Below are positions 26,445 to 36,124 of a stretch of DNA of 64,000 nucleotides, in pieces. Each line of letters begins with the position of its first letter. Within the stretch, counting starts at the first letter, position 1. The notes beneath the pieces were generated by a model that was not told the origin of the DNA, searched no databases, and saw nothing but the letters and a program-made list of their open reading frames with translations. A program made the position numbers and the translations under genes. The stretch is from Variovorax sp. YR216 (GTDB lineage: Bacteria; Pseudomonadota; Gammaproteobacteria; Burkholderiales; Burkholderiaceae_C), in the NCBI RefSeq assembly GCF_900107745.1, contig NZ_FNRO01000014.1, forward strand, positions 1 through 64,000, written 5' to 3'.

Positions 26445-27404
26445 ATGAAGCCCACCGTCATCAGCGCCGACGCCATGTTCGAGGAGTTCCGCGGTTCGCT
26501 GCGCTGGGAATGGCTGGCGGGCCTGGGGGCTTCGGAGCGCCAGTTCGATCCCGACGTGATCAGCCGGGCCCAGTCCGCGGCGGATCTGGTCGGTTATCTC
26601 AACTACATCCATCCCTATCGGGTGCAGATCCTCGGTGCCCGCGAGGTGGCCTATCTCACGCGTGGCACGCACGAGGACTGCGTGCGGCGCATCGCCCGCA
26701 TCGTCACGCTCGAACCGCCGATGCTGGTCCTGGCGGACGGCCAGCCGGCGCCTGACGAACTGCTCTCGATCTGCGAGCGCGCCCAGTTGCCGCTCTTCGC
26801 GACGCGCGAATCGTCGGCCTTCGTGATCGACCTGCTGCGCGCCTATCTCTCGAAACACTTCGCCGAGCGCACTTCGATGCACGGGGTGTTCATGGACATC
26901 CTGGGCCTCGGTGTGATGATCACGGGCGAATCGGGCCTCGGAAAGAGCGAACTCGGCCTGGAACTGATCTCACGCGGCAATGGCCTCGTCGCGGACGACG
27001 CGGTCGACCTCTACCGCATCAACCAGACCACGCTGGAAGGCCGCTGCCCCGAACTGCTGCAGAACCTGCTGGAGGTGCGAGGCATCGGTCTGCTGGACAT
27101 CCGCGCGATCTTCGGCGAGACGGCGGTGCGCCGGAAGATGCGGCTCAAGCTCATCGTGCACCTGGTGCGCCGGGACAGCTTCGAGCGCGACTACGAGCGC
27201 ATGCCGTCGGCGCCGCTCACGCAGGACGTGCTGGGCATCCCGGTGCGCAAGGTGATCATTCAGGTGGTGGCCGGCCGAAACATCGCCGTGCTGGTCGAGG
27301 CGGCCGTGCGCAACTCGATCCTGCAGTTGCGGGGCATCGACACCTATGCCGACTTCGTCGCCCGCCACCACAAGGCGATGGAAGCCGCGCGCGACGACGA
27401 CTAA
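26445..27404 (+). CDS. hprK: HPr kinase/phosphorylase
   Basis: A 319-residue enzyme that phosphorylates HPr on serine and removes that phosphate. The Walker A motif GESGLGKSELGLE is at about residue 161, and the HprK signature LQNLLEVRGIGLLDIRAIFGE follows. The N-terminal domain (about 1-130) is also present, so it is full length. Its partner HPr is not in the window. In proteobacteria it accompanies ptsN and is thought to link carbon status with cell-envelope or virulence control. Its stop is seven bases from the end of the convergent fur gene. Confidence 0.95.
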   Translation: MKPTVISADAMFEEFRGSLRWEWLAGLGASERQFDPDVISRAQSAADLVGYLNYIHPYRVQILGAREVAYLTRGTHEDCVRRIARIVTLEPPMLVLADGQPAPDELLSICERAQLPLFATRESSAFVIDLLRAYLSKHFAERTSMHGVFMDILGLGVMITGESGLGKSELGLELISRGNGLVADDAVDLYRINQTTLEGRCPELLQNLLEVRGIGLLDIRAIFGETAVRRKMRLKLIVHLVRRDSFERDYERMPSAPLTQDVLGIPVRKVIIQVVAGRNIAVLVEAAVRNSILQLRGIDTYADFVARHHKAMEAARDDD

Positions 27405-27411
27405 ATCGGGC

Positions 27412-27831
27412 TCAGCGCTTGCTGACGCAATCTGCGCACAGGCCGTACAGCGACATCGCGTGGTCCTGGAGGATCCAGCCCTTGTCTTTCGCGATCATCT
27501 GCTGGCGACGCTCGATCTCGGCGTCGTAGAACTCCTCGACCTTGCCGCAGGACGTGCAGATCAGGTGGTCGTGGTGCTTGCCCTCGTTCAGTTCGTAGAC
27601 GGCCTTGCCGCTCTCGAAATGGCTGCGCTCCAGGATTCCGGCCTGTTCGAATTGCGTGAGGACGCGATAGACCGTGGCCAGACCGATGTCCGAGTGGTCG
27701 TTGAGCAGCACGCGGAACACGTCTTCGGCCGTCATGTGCCGTTGACCGCCGTTCTGGAAGATCTCGAGGATCTTGAGGCGCGGCAGCGTGGCCTTGAGGC
27801 CGGTGTTCTTGAGTTCGTCGATGTTGCTCAT
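27412..27831 (-). CDS. fur: Ferric uptake regulator Fur
   Basis: A 139-residue metalloregulator. MSNIDELKNTGLKATLPRLKILEIFQ opens the winged helix, GLATVYRVLTQFEQAGIL is the recognition segment, and metal-binding residues are visible in HHDHLICTSCGKVEEF and the C-terminal CADC. The start at 27831 is the family-typical one; an in-frame extension upstream overlaps the promoter region. It is divergent from bamE, and 85 bases separate the start codons. Confidence 0.95.
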   Translation of the reverse strand: MSNIDELKNTGLKATLPRLKILEIFQNGGQRHMTAEDVFRVLLNDHSDIGLATVYRVLTQFEQAGILERSHFESGKAVYELNEGKHHDHLICTSCGKVEEFYDAEIERRQQMIAKDKGWILQDHAMSLYGLCADCVSKR

Positions 27832-27880
27832 GAGTCTTCCGTGCGGCCGGCCCGGAAAAGGGCTCCAGAGGGCCAACCGC

Positions 27881-27898
27881 TACAATGATTTGATCATA
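27881..27898. promoter_or_regulatory. Overlapping divergent -10 candidates for bamE and fur
   Basis: TACAAT at 27881-27886 (plus strand) could serve bamE and TATGAT at 27898-27893 (minus strand) could serve fur. The -35 elements are poor in both directions. If both are used, polymerases on the two promoters would collide, coupling the two genes. Confidence 0.35.
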
Positions 27899-27916
27899 TC
27901 GTCCAAGCCCATTCCA

Positions 27917-28483
27917 ATGCCTGCCATTCCCCAACGCCGTCACTGGCTGCTTGCTGCAGCCGTTGCGGCAAGCCTGGGCCTCGGCGCTTGCAGCAGTGTC
28001 AACAACAGCGCTCGCAATGCCCTTTACGCGGTGACTCCCTACAAGATCGAAGTGGTCCAGGGCAACTTCGTGTCCAAGGAGCAGGTCGAGGCGCTCAAGC
28101 CCGGCATGACGCGCCAGCAGGTGCGCGAGATCCTCGGCACCTCGCTGCTGACCGATGTCTTCCATTCCAGCCGCTGGGACTACGTTTTCACGATCCGCCG
28201 CCAGGGCGTCGAGCCGCAGCAGCGCCGACTGACGCTGTACTTCAACGGCGACGTCCTCGACCGCTTCGAGGGCGATCCGATGCCGAGCGAAGAAGAGTTC
28301 GTTGCCACGCTCGACACCCGCCGCCGCAGCGGCAAGGTGCCCCAGCTCGAAGCGTCGGAAGATCAGCTCAAGAAATTCGAGCCCAAGGACAGCGACAAGG
28401 CAAAGGACAAACCGTCCGACAGCGAGCCCGCTGCGCAGACCGCGCCGCTGCCGGCTGCATATCCTCCGCTCGAATCGCGCTGA
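27917..28483 (+). CDS. bamE: Outer-membrane assembly lipoprotein BamE
   Basis: A 188-residue lipoprotein: a signal peptide ending LGAC with the lipidated Cys25, then the BamE/SmpA fold with VVQGNFVSKEQVEALKPGMTRQQVREILG and DVFHSSRWDYVFTIRR. It is a small part of the BAM complex that inserts beta-barrels in the outer membrane. Compared with E. coli BamE (about 113 residues) there is a long charged, proline-rich tail after residue 130, as is common in Burkholderiales. It lies divergent to fur and precedes dapB by 67 bases. Confidence 0.93.
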   Translation: MPAIPQRRHWLLAAAVAASLGLGACSSVNNSARNALYAVTPYKIEVVQGNFVSKEQVEALKPGMTRQQVREILGTSLLTDVFHSSRWDYVFTIRRQGVEPQQRRLTLYFNGDVLDRFEGDPMPSEEEFVATLDTRRRSGKVPQLEASEDQLKKFEPKDSDKAKDKPSDSEPAAQTAPLPAAYPPLESR

Positions 28484-28550
28484 TGAGCGCACGCCGGTCC
28501 AGCGACCGGCGTGATTCCTTCCCGAATCTGCATTTCCGAGGGCGAGACTC

Positions 28551-29381
28551 GTGACTGCCAATCCCACTTCCTCTTTCTCCCTCCGCCGTGTCGCCGTTGC
28601 CGGCGCATCCGGGCGCATGGGTCACATGCTCATCGAAGCCGTGCGGCAATCCTCAGATTGCCAGCTGGCCGGCGCGCTCGACGTGGCCGGCAGCAGCGCG
28701 GTCGGCACGGATGCCAGCGCATTCCTGGGTGCCCCGAGCGGGGTTCCGATCGTTTCCGACCTGCGCGAGGGCCTCAAGAACGCGCAGGTCCTGATCGACT
28801 TCACCCGTCCCGAAGGGACGATGGCGCACCTCGCCGTCTGCCGCGAACTGGGCGTGCAGCTCGTGATCGGCACGACCGGCTTCAGCGACGCGCAAAAGGC
28901 CGAGATCGCCGCCGCCGCCAAGGACATCGCGATCCTGTTCGCGCCCAACATGAGCGTCGGCGTCAACGTGACGCTGAAGCTGCTCGAAATGGCCGCCAAG
29001 GCGATGTCGACCGGCTATGACATCGAGATCATCGAAGCGCATCACCGCCACAAGGTCGACGCGCCTTCGGGCACCGCGCTGAAGATGGGCGAGGTGATCG
29101 CCGACGCGCTCGGCCGCGACCTCAAGCAATGCGCGGTGTATGGCCGCGAAGGCGTGACCGGCGAGCGCGATCCCTCGACCATCGGCTTCGCGACGATCCG
29201 CGGCGGCGACATCGTGGGCGACCACACCGTGCTGTTCGCCGGTACCGGCGAGCGCATCGAGATCTCGCACAAGTCGTCCAGCCGCGCCGGCTATGCGCAG
29301 GGCAGCCTGCGCGCGGTGCGCTTCCTGGCTGACAAGCGTGCAGGTCTCTTCGACATGTTCGACGTCCTGAACTTGAAATGA
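28551..29381 (+). CDS. dapB: 4-hydroxy-tetrahydrodipicolinate reductase
   Basis: A 276-residue enzyme of lysine and diaminopimelate synthesis. It reduces tetrahydrodipicolinate precursors with NAD(P)H. The nucleotide-binding motif VAVAGASGRMGHMLIEAV is at the N-terminus, and the active-site signature EAHHRHKVDAPSGTALKMG, with the catalytic His pair and Lys, is near residue 160. The listed start is GTG at 28551. A repeat copy starts immediately after its stop. Confidence 0.94.
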   Translation: MTANPTSSFSLRRVAVAGASGRMGHMLIEAVRQSSDCQLAGALDVAGSSAVGTDASAFLGAPSGVPIVSDLREGLKNAQVLIDFTRPEGTMAHLAVCRELGVQLVIGTTGFSDAQKAEIAAAAKDIAILFAPNMSVGVNVTLKLLEMAAKAMSTGYDIEIIEAHHRHKVDAPSGTALKMGEVIADALGRDLKQCAVYGREGVTGERDPSTIGFATIRGGDIVGDHTVLFAGTGERIEISHKSSSRAGYAQGSLRAVRFLADKRAGLFDMFDVLNLK

Positions 29382-29488
29382 ACACCCCCCAAGCCGCTTC
29401 GCGGCTCCCCCCTCTCTCGCCTTCGGCGGGAGGGGGGCGCACCTGGCGGCCCGGCGAAGCCGGTTCCGCGGGAGCCTTGGGCTTGGGC
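29382..29488 (+). repeat. Dispersed structured intergenic element, copy 5 (variant left half)
   Basis: Directly follows the dapB stop. The left half is replaced by GCCGC-tt-GCGGC and a larger hairpin, CCCCCCTC with GAGGGGGG enclosing CGCC-ttc-GGCG. The right half is standard, with hairpin C CCGGC-gaa-GCCGG. Outer stem B (GCACC with GGGAGC) has one mismatch. It shows that the left and right modules can be exchanged. Confidence 0.8.
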
Positions 29489-29529
29489 GCGGCGGTCTCG
29501 AGCGGTCTTGGCGGCTGGCGAGGGTCTTG

Positions 29530-30228
29530 ATGAGTGTTTTCGAACTGCTCGCGCACGGCGACGGCGTCAGCCGTTCGGTGGCGGTCCTTCTGCTGCTCAT
29601 GTCGGTGTCGAGCTGGGTCGTGATCCTCTGGAAGGCCTGGCTGCTTCGCGGCGGCACGCGCGACGTGGTGCGCAGCATCGCGGCGTTCTGGCAGTCGCCG
29701 TCGCTCGGTGAAGCGGAATCCAGTCTCAAGTCCTTCGATCGCGCGGAGCTGGTGCTGCCGGCGGTGAGCGCTGTGCGTCACCTCGCGGTGCAAGCCGACG
29801 GCGGCACGCTCGGTGGCGCGGTGAATCGCACGCAGCGCGTGACCCGCGTCCTGCGCGACGCGCTGCATGCGGCGCTGCGCCGACTGCAATCCGGCCAGAT
29901 CCTGCTCGCGACCGTGGGCGCCACGGCCCCGTTCGTCGGCCTTCTGGGGACTGTCTGGGGCATCTACCGGGCGCTGGTGGGCATTGCCGGCGAAACCGGC
30001 GGCTTCACTATCGACAAGGTCGCCGGCCCGGTCGGCGAGGCGCTGATCATGACCGCCTTCGGCCTCGCGGTCGCGATTCCCGCCGTGCTGGCCTACAACG
30101 TGTTCGGCCGCGTCGTTGGCCGCATCGAAGCCGAGCTCGAAGGCTTCGCGCACGACCTGCTCGGCATGCTGGGCGAGCCGGCACCCCGCGAAACGCCGCT
30201 GCCTCCGGCGCGGCCGATGCCCGTCTGA
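29530..30228 (+). CDS. exbB: MotA/TolQ/ExbB-type proton channel protein
   Basis: A 232-residue membrane protein with three helices. The conserved block LLATVGATAPFVGLLGTVWGIYRALVGIAG is the TolQ/ExbB signature, and KVAGPVGEALIMTAFGLAVAIPAVLAYNVFGR carries the third helix. With ExbD it forms a proton-driven motor that energises TonB or TolA. It lies four bases before exbD. No tonB or tolA gene is in the window, so ExbB versus TolQ is decided only by the simple two-gene layout. Confidence 0.88.
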   Translation: MSVFELLAHGDGVSRSVAVLLLLMSVSSWVVILWKAWLLRGGTRDVVRSIAAFWQSPSLGEAESSLKSFDRAELVLPAVSAVRHLAVQADGGTLGGAVNRTQRVTRVLRDALHAALRRLQSGQILLATVGATAPFVGLLGTVWGIYRALVGIAGETGGFTIDKVAGPVGEALIMTAFGLAVAIPAVLAYNVFGRVVGRIEAELEGFAHDLLGMLGEPAPRETPLPPARPMPV

Positions 30229-30231
30229 GGC

Positions 30232-30696
30232 ATGGCCTTCGGTCGCACCTCGCTCGGCAGCACGCCCACCGGCGGGCGCTCGATCGGTGCGGGCGGGCAG
30301 CGACCGCTGTCGGACATCAACGTCACGCCGCTGGTGGACGTGATGCTGGTGCTGCTGGTGATATTCATCATCACGGCGCCGCTGATGGCCAGCTCGATCA
30401 AGCTCGACCTGCCGCGCACCGACGCCGGCAAGCCCAACGAGACGCCCAAGTTCGTGAGCCTCGTCGTCGATTCATCGGGCAAGGTGTTCCTCAACGAGCA
30501 GCCGGTCACGAACGATGAACTCGCGGACGGCCTCGCGAAGGCGGCAGCCGACAGCCGCGACACGGAAGTCCAGCTCCGCGCCGACCAGACCGTGCCTTAC
30601 GGCAAGGTGGTCGAACTGATGGGCATCGCGAACAAGGCGGGGCTGAGCCGCATCGGCTTCGTCACCGAAGCGCCATCGCTCCCACCGCCCAAGTAG
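30232..30696 (+). CDS. exbD: ExbD/TolR biopolymer transport protein
   Basis: A 154-residue protein with one N-terminal helix (about 37-55) and a periplasmic domain. The proton-path aspartate is Asp36 in LSDINVTPLVDVMLVLLVIF, which is the family hallmark. It is expected to sit in the ExbB pore. Past its stop there is an isolated CCGGC-gaa-GCCGG hairpin (30700-30712), then a full reverse-oriented repeat copy shared with the convergent glgP. Confidence 0.9.
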   Translation: MAFGRTSLGSTPTGGRSIGAGGQRPLSDINVTPLVDVMLVLLVIFIITAPLMASSIKLDLPRTDAGKPNETPKFVSLVVDSSGKVFLNEQPVTNDELADGLAKAAADSRDTEVQLRADQTVPYGKVVELMGIANKAGLSRIGFVTEAPSLPPPK

Positions 30697-30720
30697 CCGC
30701 CGGCGAAGCCGGGCGCGTTC

Positions 30721-30810
30721 GGGAAACACCGCGGAACCGGCTTCGCCGGGCCGCTGGTGTTGCCCCCTGGAAGGGGGTGGAGAACGACACGAAGTGCGCG
30801 AGCCTGGGGG
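30721..30810 (-). repeat. Dispersed structured intergenic element, copy 6 (reverse orientation)
   Basis: On the minus strand the element begins with the glgP stop codon itself (TGA followed by CCCCCAGGCTCG). It has CAC-TTC-GTG, a hairpin A of CCCCCTTCCAGGGGG, outer stem B AACACC with GGTGTT, and hairpin C CCGGC-gaa-GCCGG. It separates convergent exbD and glgP. A second solitary hairpin C lies at 30700-30712. Confidence 0.88.
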
Positions 30811-33267
<2,457 letters not shown>

Positions 33268-33296
33268 GGTGGGGCAGGTGATTTCGCCGTCGGGGC

Positions 33297-34757
33297 TCAG
33301 CCCACGGCCTCGGCGTAGACATCGAGATAGCGGGCGGCGGCGGTGCCCCAGTCGGCGGGGCGGCGCATCGCATTGGCGCGAACGGCCCGCCAGTCGGTGG
33401 GGCGCCGGTAGAGCGCGAAGGCACGGCGGACCGCGCGGGCGTAGCCGGCCGCATCGAAACCATCGAAGCAAAAGCCTGTGGCGTCGCCGCTGGCCATGTC
33501 TTCGAGCGTGGCATCGACCACCGTATCCGCCAGGCCGCCGACGCGATGCACCAGCGGCAGGCTGCCGTACTTGAGGCCGTACATCTGCGTGAGACCGCAG
33601 GGCTCGAACAGCGACGGCACCAGCGTCACGTCGCCGGCGCCGAACAGACGATGCGCGAGCGGCTCGCTGTAGCCCAGCGTGACGCTGACCGAGCGCGGCG
33701 CATCGGTGGCGCGCTGGCGGAACGCGGTTTCGAGGTCGGCATCGCCACTGCCCAGCAGCGCGAGCTGTCCGCCCTGGGCGATCAGCGCGTCGAGCCCTTC
33801 GAGCACGAGGCGCAGGCCCTTTTGCTCGGTCAGGCGGCTCACCACCACGAAGAGCGGCGCGTCGGGCTGCGGCGCGAGGCCCAGTTCCTCCTGCAGCGCC
33901 GCCTTGCAGCGTGCCTTGCCGGTCATGCGCCGGCTGTCGTAGCGCTGTGCGATCAGTGCATCGGTCGCCGGATTCCAGACCTGGTCGTCGACGGCATTGA
34001 GGATGCCGCTGAGCACATGCGACCGGCTGCGCAGCAGGCCGTCGAGCCCGAAGCCCTGCTCGGGCGTCTGGATCTCGTGCGAGTACGTCGGGCTGACCGT
34101 CGTGATGCGGTCGGCGAAGCAGAGGCCGCCTTTCATGAACGACAACTGGCCGTGGAATTCGAGGCCGTTGACGCTGAAGGCGGCCGGCGGCAGTCCCAAT
34201 TCGGAGAAATGCCACGGTGCGAACAGGCCCTGGTAGGCCAGGTTGTGCACCGTGAACACGCTGCCCACGCGCGGTCGGCCATCGGGTTGCGCGAAGGCCA
34301 GGTATGCGGGCGCGAGCCCGGCATGCCAGTCGTGCGCATGGACGATTTCGGGCCGCCAGTGCGGGTCGAGGTCGCGCGCCAACTGCGCGGCAGCCCAGCC
34401 CAGCAGGGCGAAGCGCCGGTGGTTGTCGCCATAGGGCTGGCGGCTCGGGTCCTCGTAGGGATTGCCGGGCCGGTCGTACAGCCACGGCGCGTCGATCACA
34501 TAGGCCGGAACGGCCGGCGCACCGTCGATCGGAATGCGGCCGAAGCGCAGGCGGATTCGCTCGCCCCACGGCGCGGCGAATTCGGCGAGCGGCTCGGAAT
34601 CGACGACCCCCGCGACGATCGCCGGAAAGCCCGGAAGCAAGACACGTACGTCCTGCCCGGCCGCCAGCAGCGCAAGCGGCAGCGCGCCCGCGACGTCGGC
34701 CAGCCCTCCGGTCTTCAGCAAGGGAAAGAGTTCGGCGCTGACCTGGAGAATCCGCAT
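33297..34757 (-). CDS. glgA: Glycogen synthase (ADP-glucose)
   Basis: A 486-residue GT5 glycosyltransferase that extends alpha-1,4 chains from ADP-glucose. The N-terminal MRILQVSAELFPLLKTGGLADVAGALP holds the KTGGL ADP-glucose-binding motif. VHNLAYQGLF and the C-terminal Rossmann half with VPSLFEPCGLTQMYGLKYG follow as expected. Six bases separate it from glgC upstream in the operon. Confidence 0.96.
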   Translation of the reverse strand: MRILQVSAELFPLLKTGGLADVAGALPLALLAAGQDVRVLLPGFPAIVAGVVDSEPLAEFAAPWGERIRLRFGRIPIDGAPAVPAYVIDAPWLYDRPGNPYEDPSRQPYGDNHRRFALLGWAAAQLARDLDPHWRPEIVHAHDWHAGLAPAYLAFAQPDGRPRVGSVFTVHNLAYQGLFAPWHFSELGLPPAAFSVNGLEFHGQLSFMKGGLCFADRITTVSPTYSHEIQTPEQGFGLDGLLRSRSHVLSGILNAVDDQVWNPATDALIAQRYDSRRMTGKARCKAALQEELGLAPQPDAPLFVVVSRLTEQKGLRLVLEGLDALIAQGGQLALLGSGDADLETAFRQRATDAPRSVSVTLGYSEPLAHRLFGAGDVTLVPSLFEPCGLTQMYGLKYGSLPLVHRVGGLADTVVDATLEDMASGDATGFCFDGFDAAGYARAVRRAFALYRRPTDWRAVRANAMRRPADWGTAAARYLDVYAEAVG

Positions 34758-34763
34758 GTGTCG

Positions 34764-36062
34764 TTACTGGGGAAAGCCGAGACGCTTGAGCATCTCGCGC
34801 GTGATGAGCACCACGCCGCCCTCGGTGCGCTCGAAGCGCGCGGCGTCGGCCTCGGCGTCTTCGCCGACCACGGTGTTGTCGGGCAGGATGCAGGCGCGGT
34901 CGATGACCACCTTGTTGAGCCGGCAGCCCTGGCCGATCTGCACGTCCGGCAGCAGCACCGCCTCGTTGATGGTGCAGAACGAATGCACGCGCACGCCCGA
35001 AAACAGCACCGAGCTGCTCACCTGCGAGCCCGAGACGATGCAGCCGCCGGAGATGATGGTGTTGACGGTCATGCCGTGCTTGCCCTCGCGGTCGAGCACG
35101 AACTTGGCCGGCGGAAGCTGCCGCTGGTAAGTCCAGATGGGCCAGTCGGTGTCATAGATGTCCAGCTCGGGGGTGATCGAGGCCAGGTCCAGGTTGGCTG
35201 CCCAGAATGCATCAATCGTGCCCACGTCTCGCCAGTAGGCCTTGGCGTCGCCGCCGCGCCGGGCGCGGGTCACGCACGACATGCCGAAAGGATGCGCCAC
35301 CGCGCGGCCTTCCGCCACGGCGCGTGGAATGATGTCCTTGCCGAAATCGTGGTCCGAGTCGGGGTTGACGCTGTCTTCTTCGAGCAGCTTGTACAGGTAC
35401 TCGGAATCGAAGATGTAGATGCCCATGCTCGCCAGCGCCACATCCGGCTTGCCGGGCATCGGGGGAGGATCGGCCGGCTTCTCGAGAAATTCGATGATGT
35501 TGCGGCCCTCGTCCACCGCCATCACGCCGAAGGCCACGGCCTCCATGCGCGGCACCTCGATGCAGCCGACCGTGCAGCCGCGGCCGTGCGCCGCGTGGTC
35601 GATGAGCATGATGGAGTAGTCCATCTTGTAGACGTGGTCGCCCGCGAGCACGACCACGTAGTCGTGCGGCGTCGAGCGCGTCTGGATGATGTCGAGGTTC
35701 TGGTAGACCGCATCGGCGGTGCCGCGGTACCAGTGTTCGTCGCCCACGCGCTGCTGGGCGGGCAGCACGTCGACCATCTCGTTGAGCTCCGCCCGCAGGA
35801 AGCTCCAGCCGCGCTGCAGATGGCGCATCAGCGAGTGCGACTTGTACTGCGTGACCACCGCCATGCGCCGGATGCCCGAGTTGAGGCAGTTCGACAACGC
35901 GAAATCGATGATGCGGAACTTGCCGCCGAAGTACACCGCCGGCTTGGCCCGTCGGTCGGTGAGTTGCTTGAGCCGGGATCCCCGGCCGCCAGCCAGCACC
36001 AGCGCGATGGTGCGGCGAACGAGTTGATGGGCCTGCAAGGTCGGTTGCTCGATGTCGTTCAT
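34764..36062 (-). CDS. glgC: Glucose-1-phosphate adenylyltransferase
   Basis: A 432-residue ADP-glucose pyrophosphorylase, normally the controlled first step of glycogen synthesis. The nucleotidyl motif LAGGRGSRLKQLTDRRAKPAVYFGGKFRIIDFALSN is at the N-terminus with the catalytic and regulatory arginines and lysines, and the C-terminal left-handed beta-helix region (about 300-420) is intact. Start ATG at 36062 has GGAGGCAACTG before it. A 62-base gap to glgX is the largest gap in the operon. Confidence 0.96.
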   Translation of the reverse strand: MNDIEQPTLQAHQLVRRTIALVLAGGRGSRLKQLTDRRAKPAVYFGGKFRIIDFALSNCLNSGIRRMAVVTQYKSHSLMRHLQRGWSFLRAELNEMVDVLPAQQRVGDEHWYRGTADAVYQNLDIIQTRSTPHDYVVVLAGDHVYKMDYSIMLIDHAAHGRGCTVGCIEVPRMEAVAFGVMAVDEGRNIIEFLEKPADPPPMPGKPDVALASMGIYIFDSEYLYKLLEEDSVNPDSDHDFGKDIIPRAVAEGRAVAHPFGMSCVTRARRGGDAKAYWRDVGTIDAFWAANLDLASITPELDIYDTDWPIWTYQRQLPPAKFVLDREGKHGMTVNTIISGGCIVSGSQVSSSVLFSGVRVHSFCTINEAVLLPDVQIGQGCRLNKVVIDRACILPDNTVVGEDAEADAARFERTEGGVVLITREMLKRLGFPQ

Positions 36063-36124
36063 CAGTTGCCTCCGTTTGTTTTTCCCGGTGATCCCAGCCT
36101 AGCATTCCCGCGAACACTTGGCTT

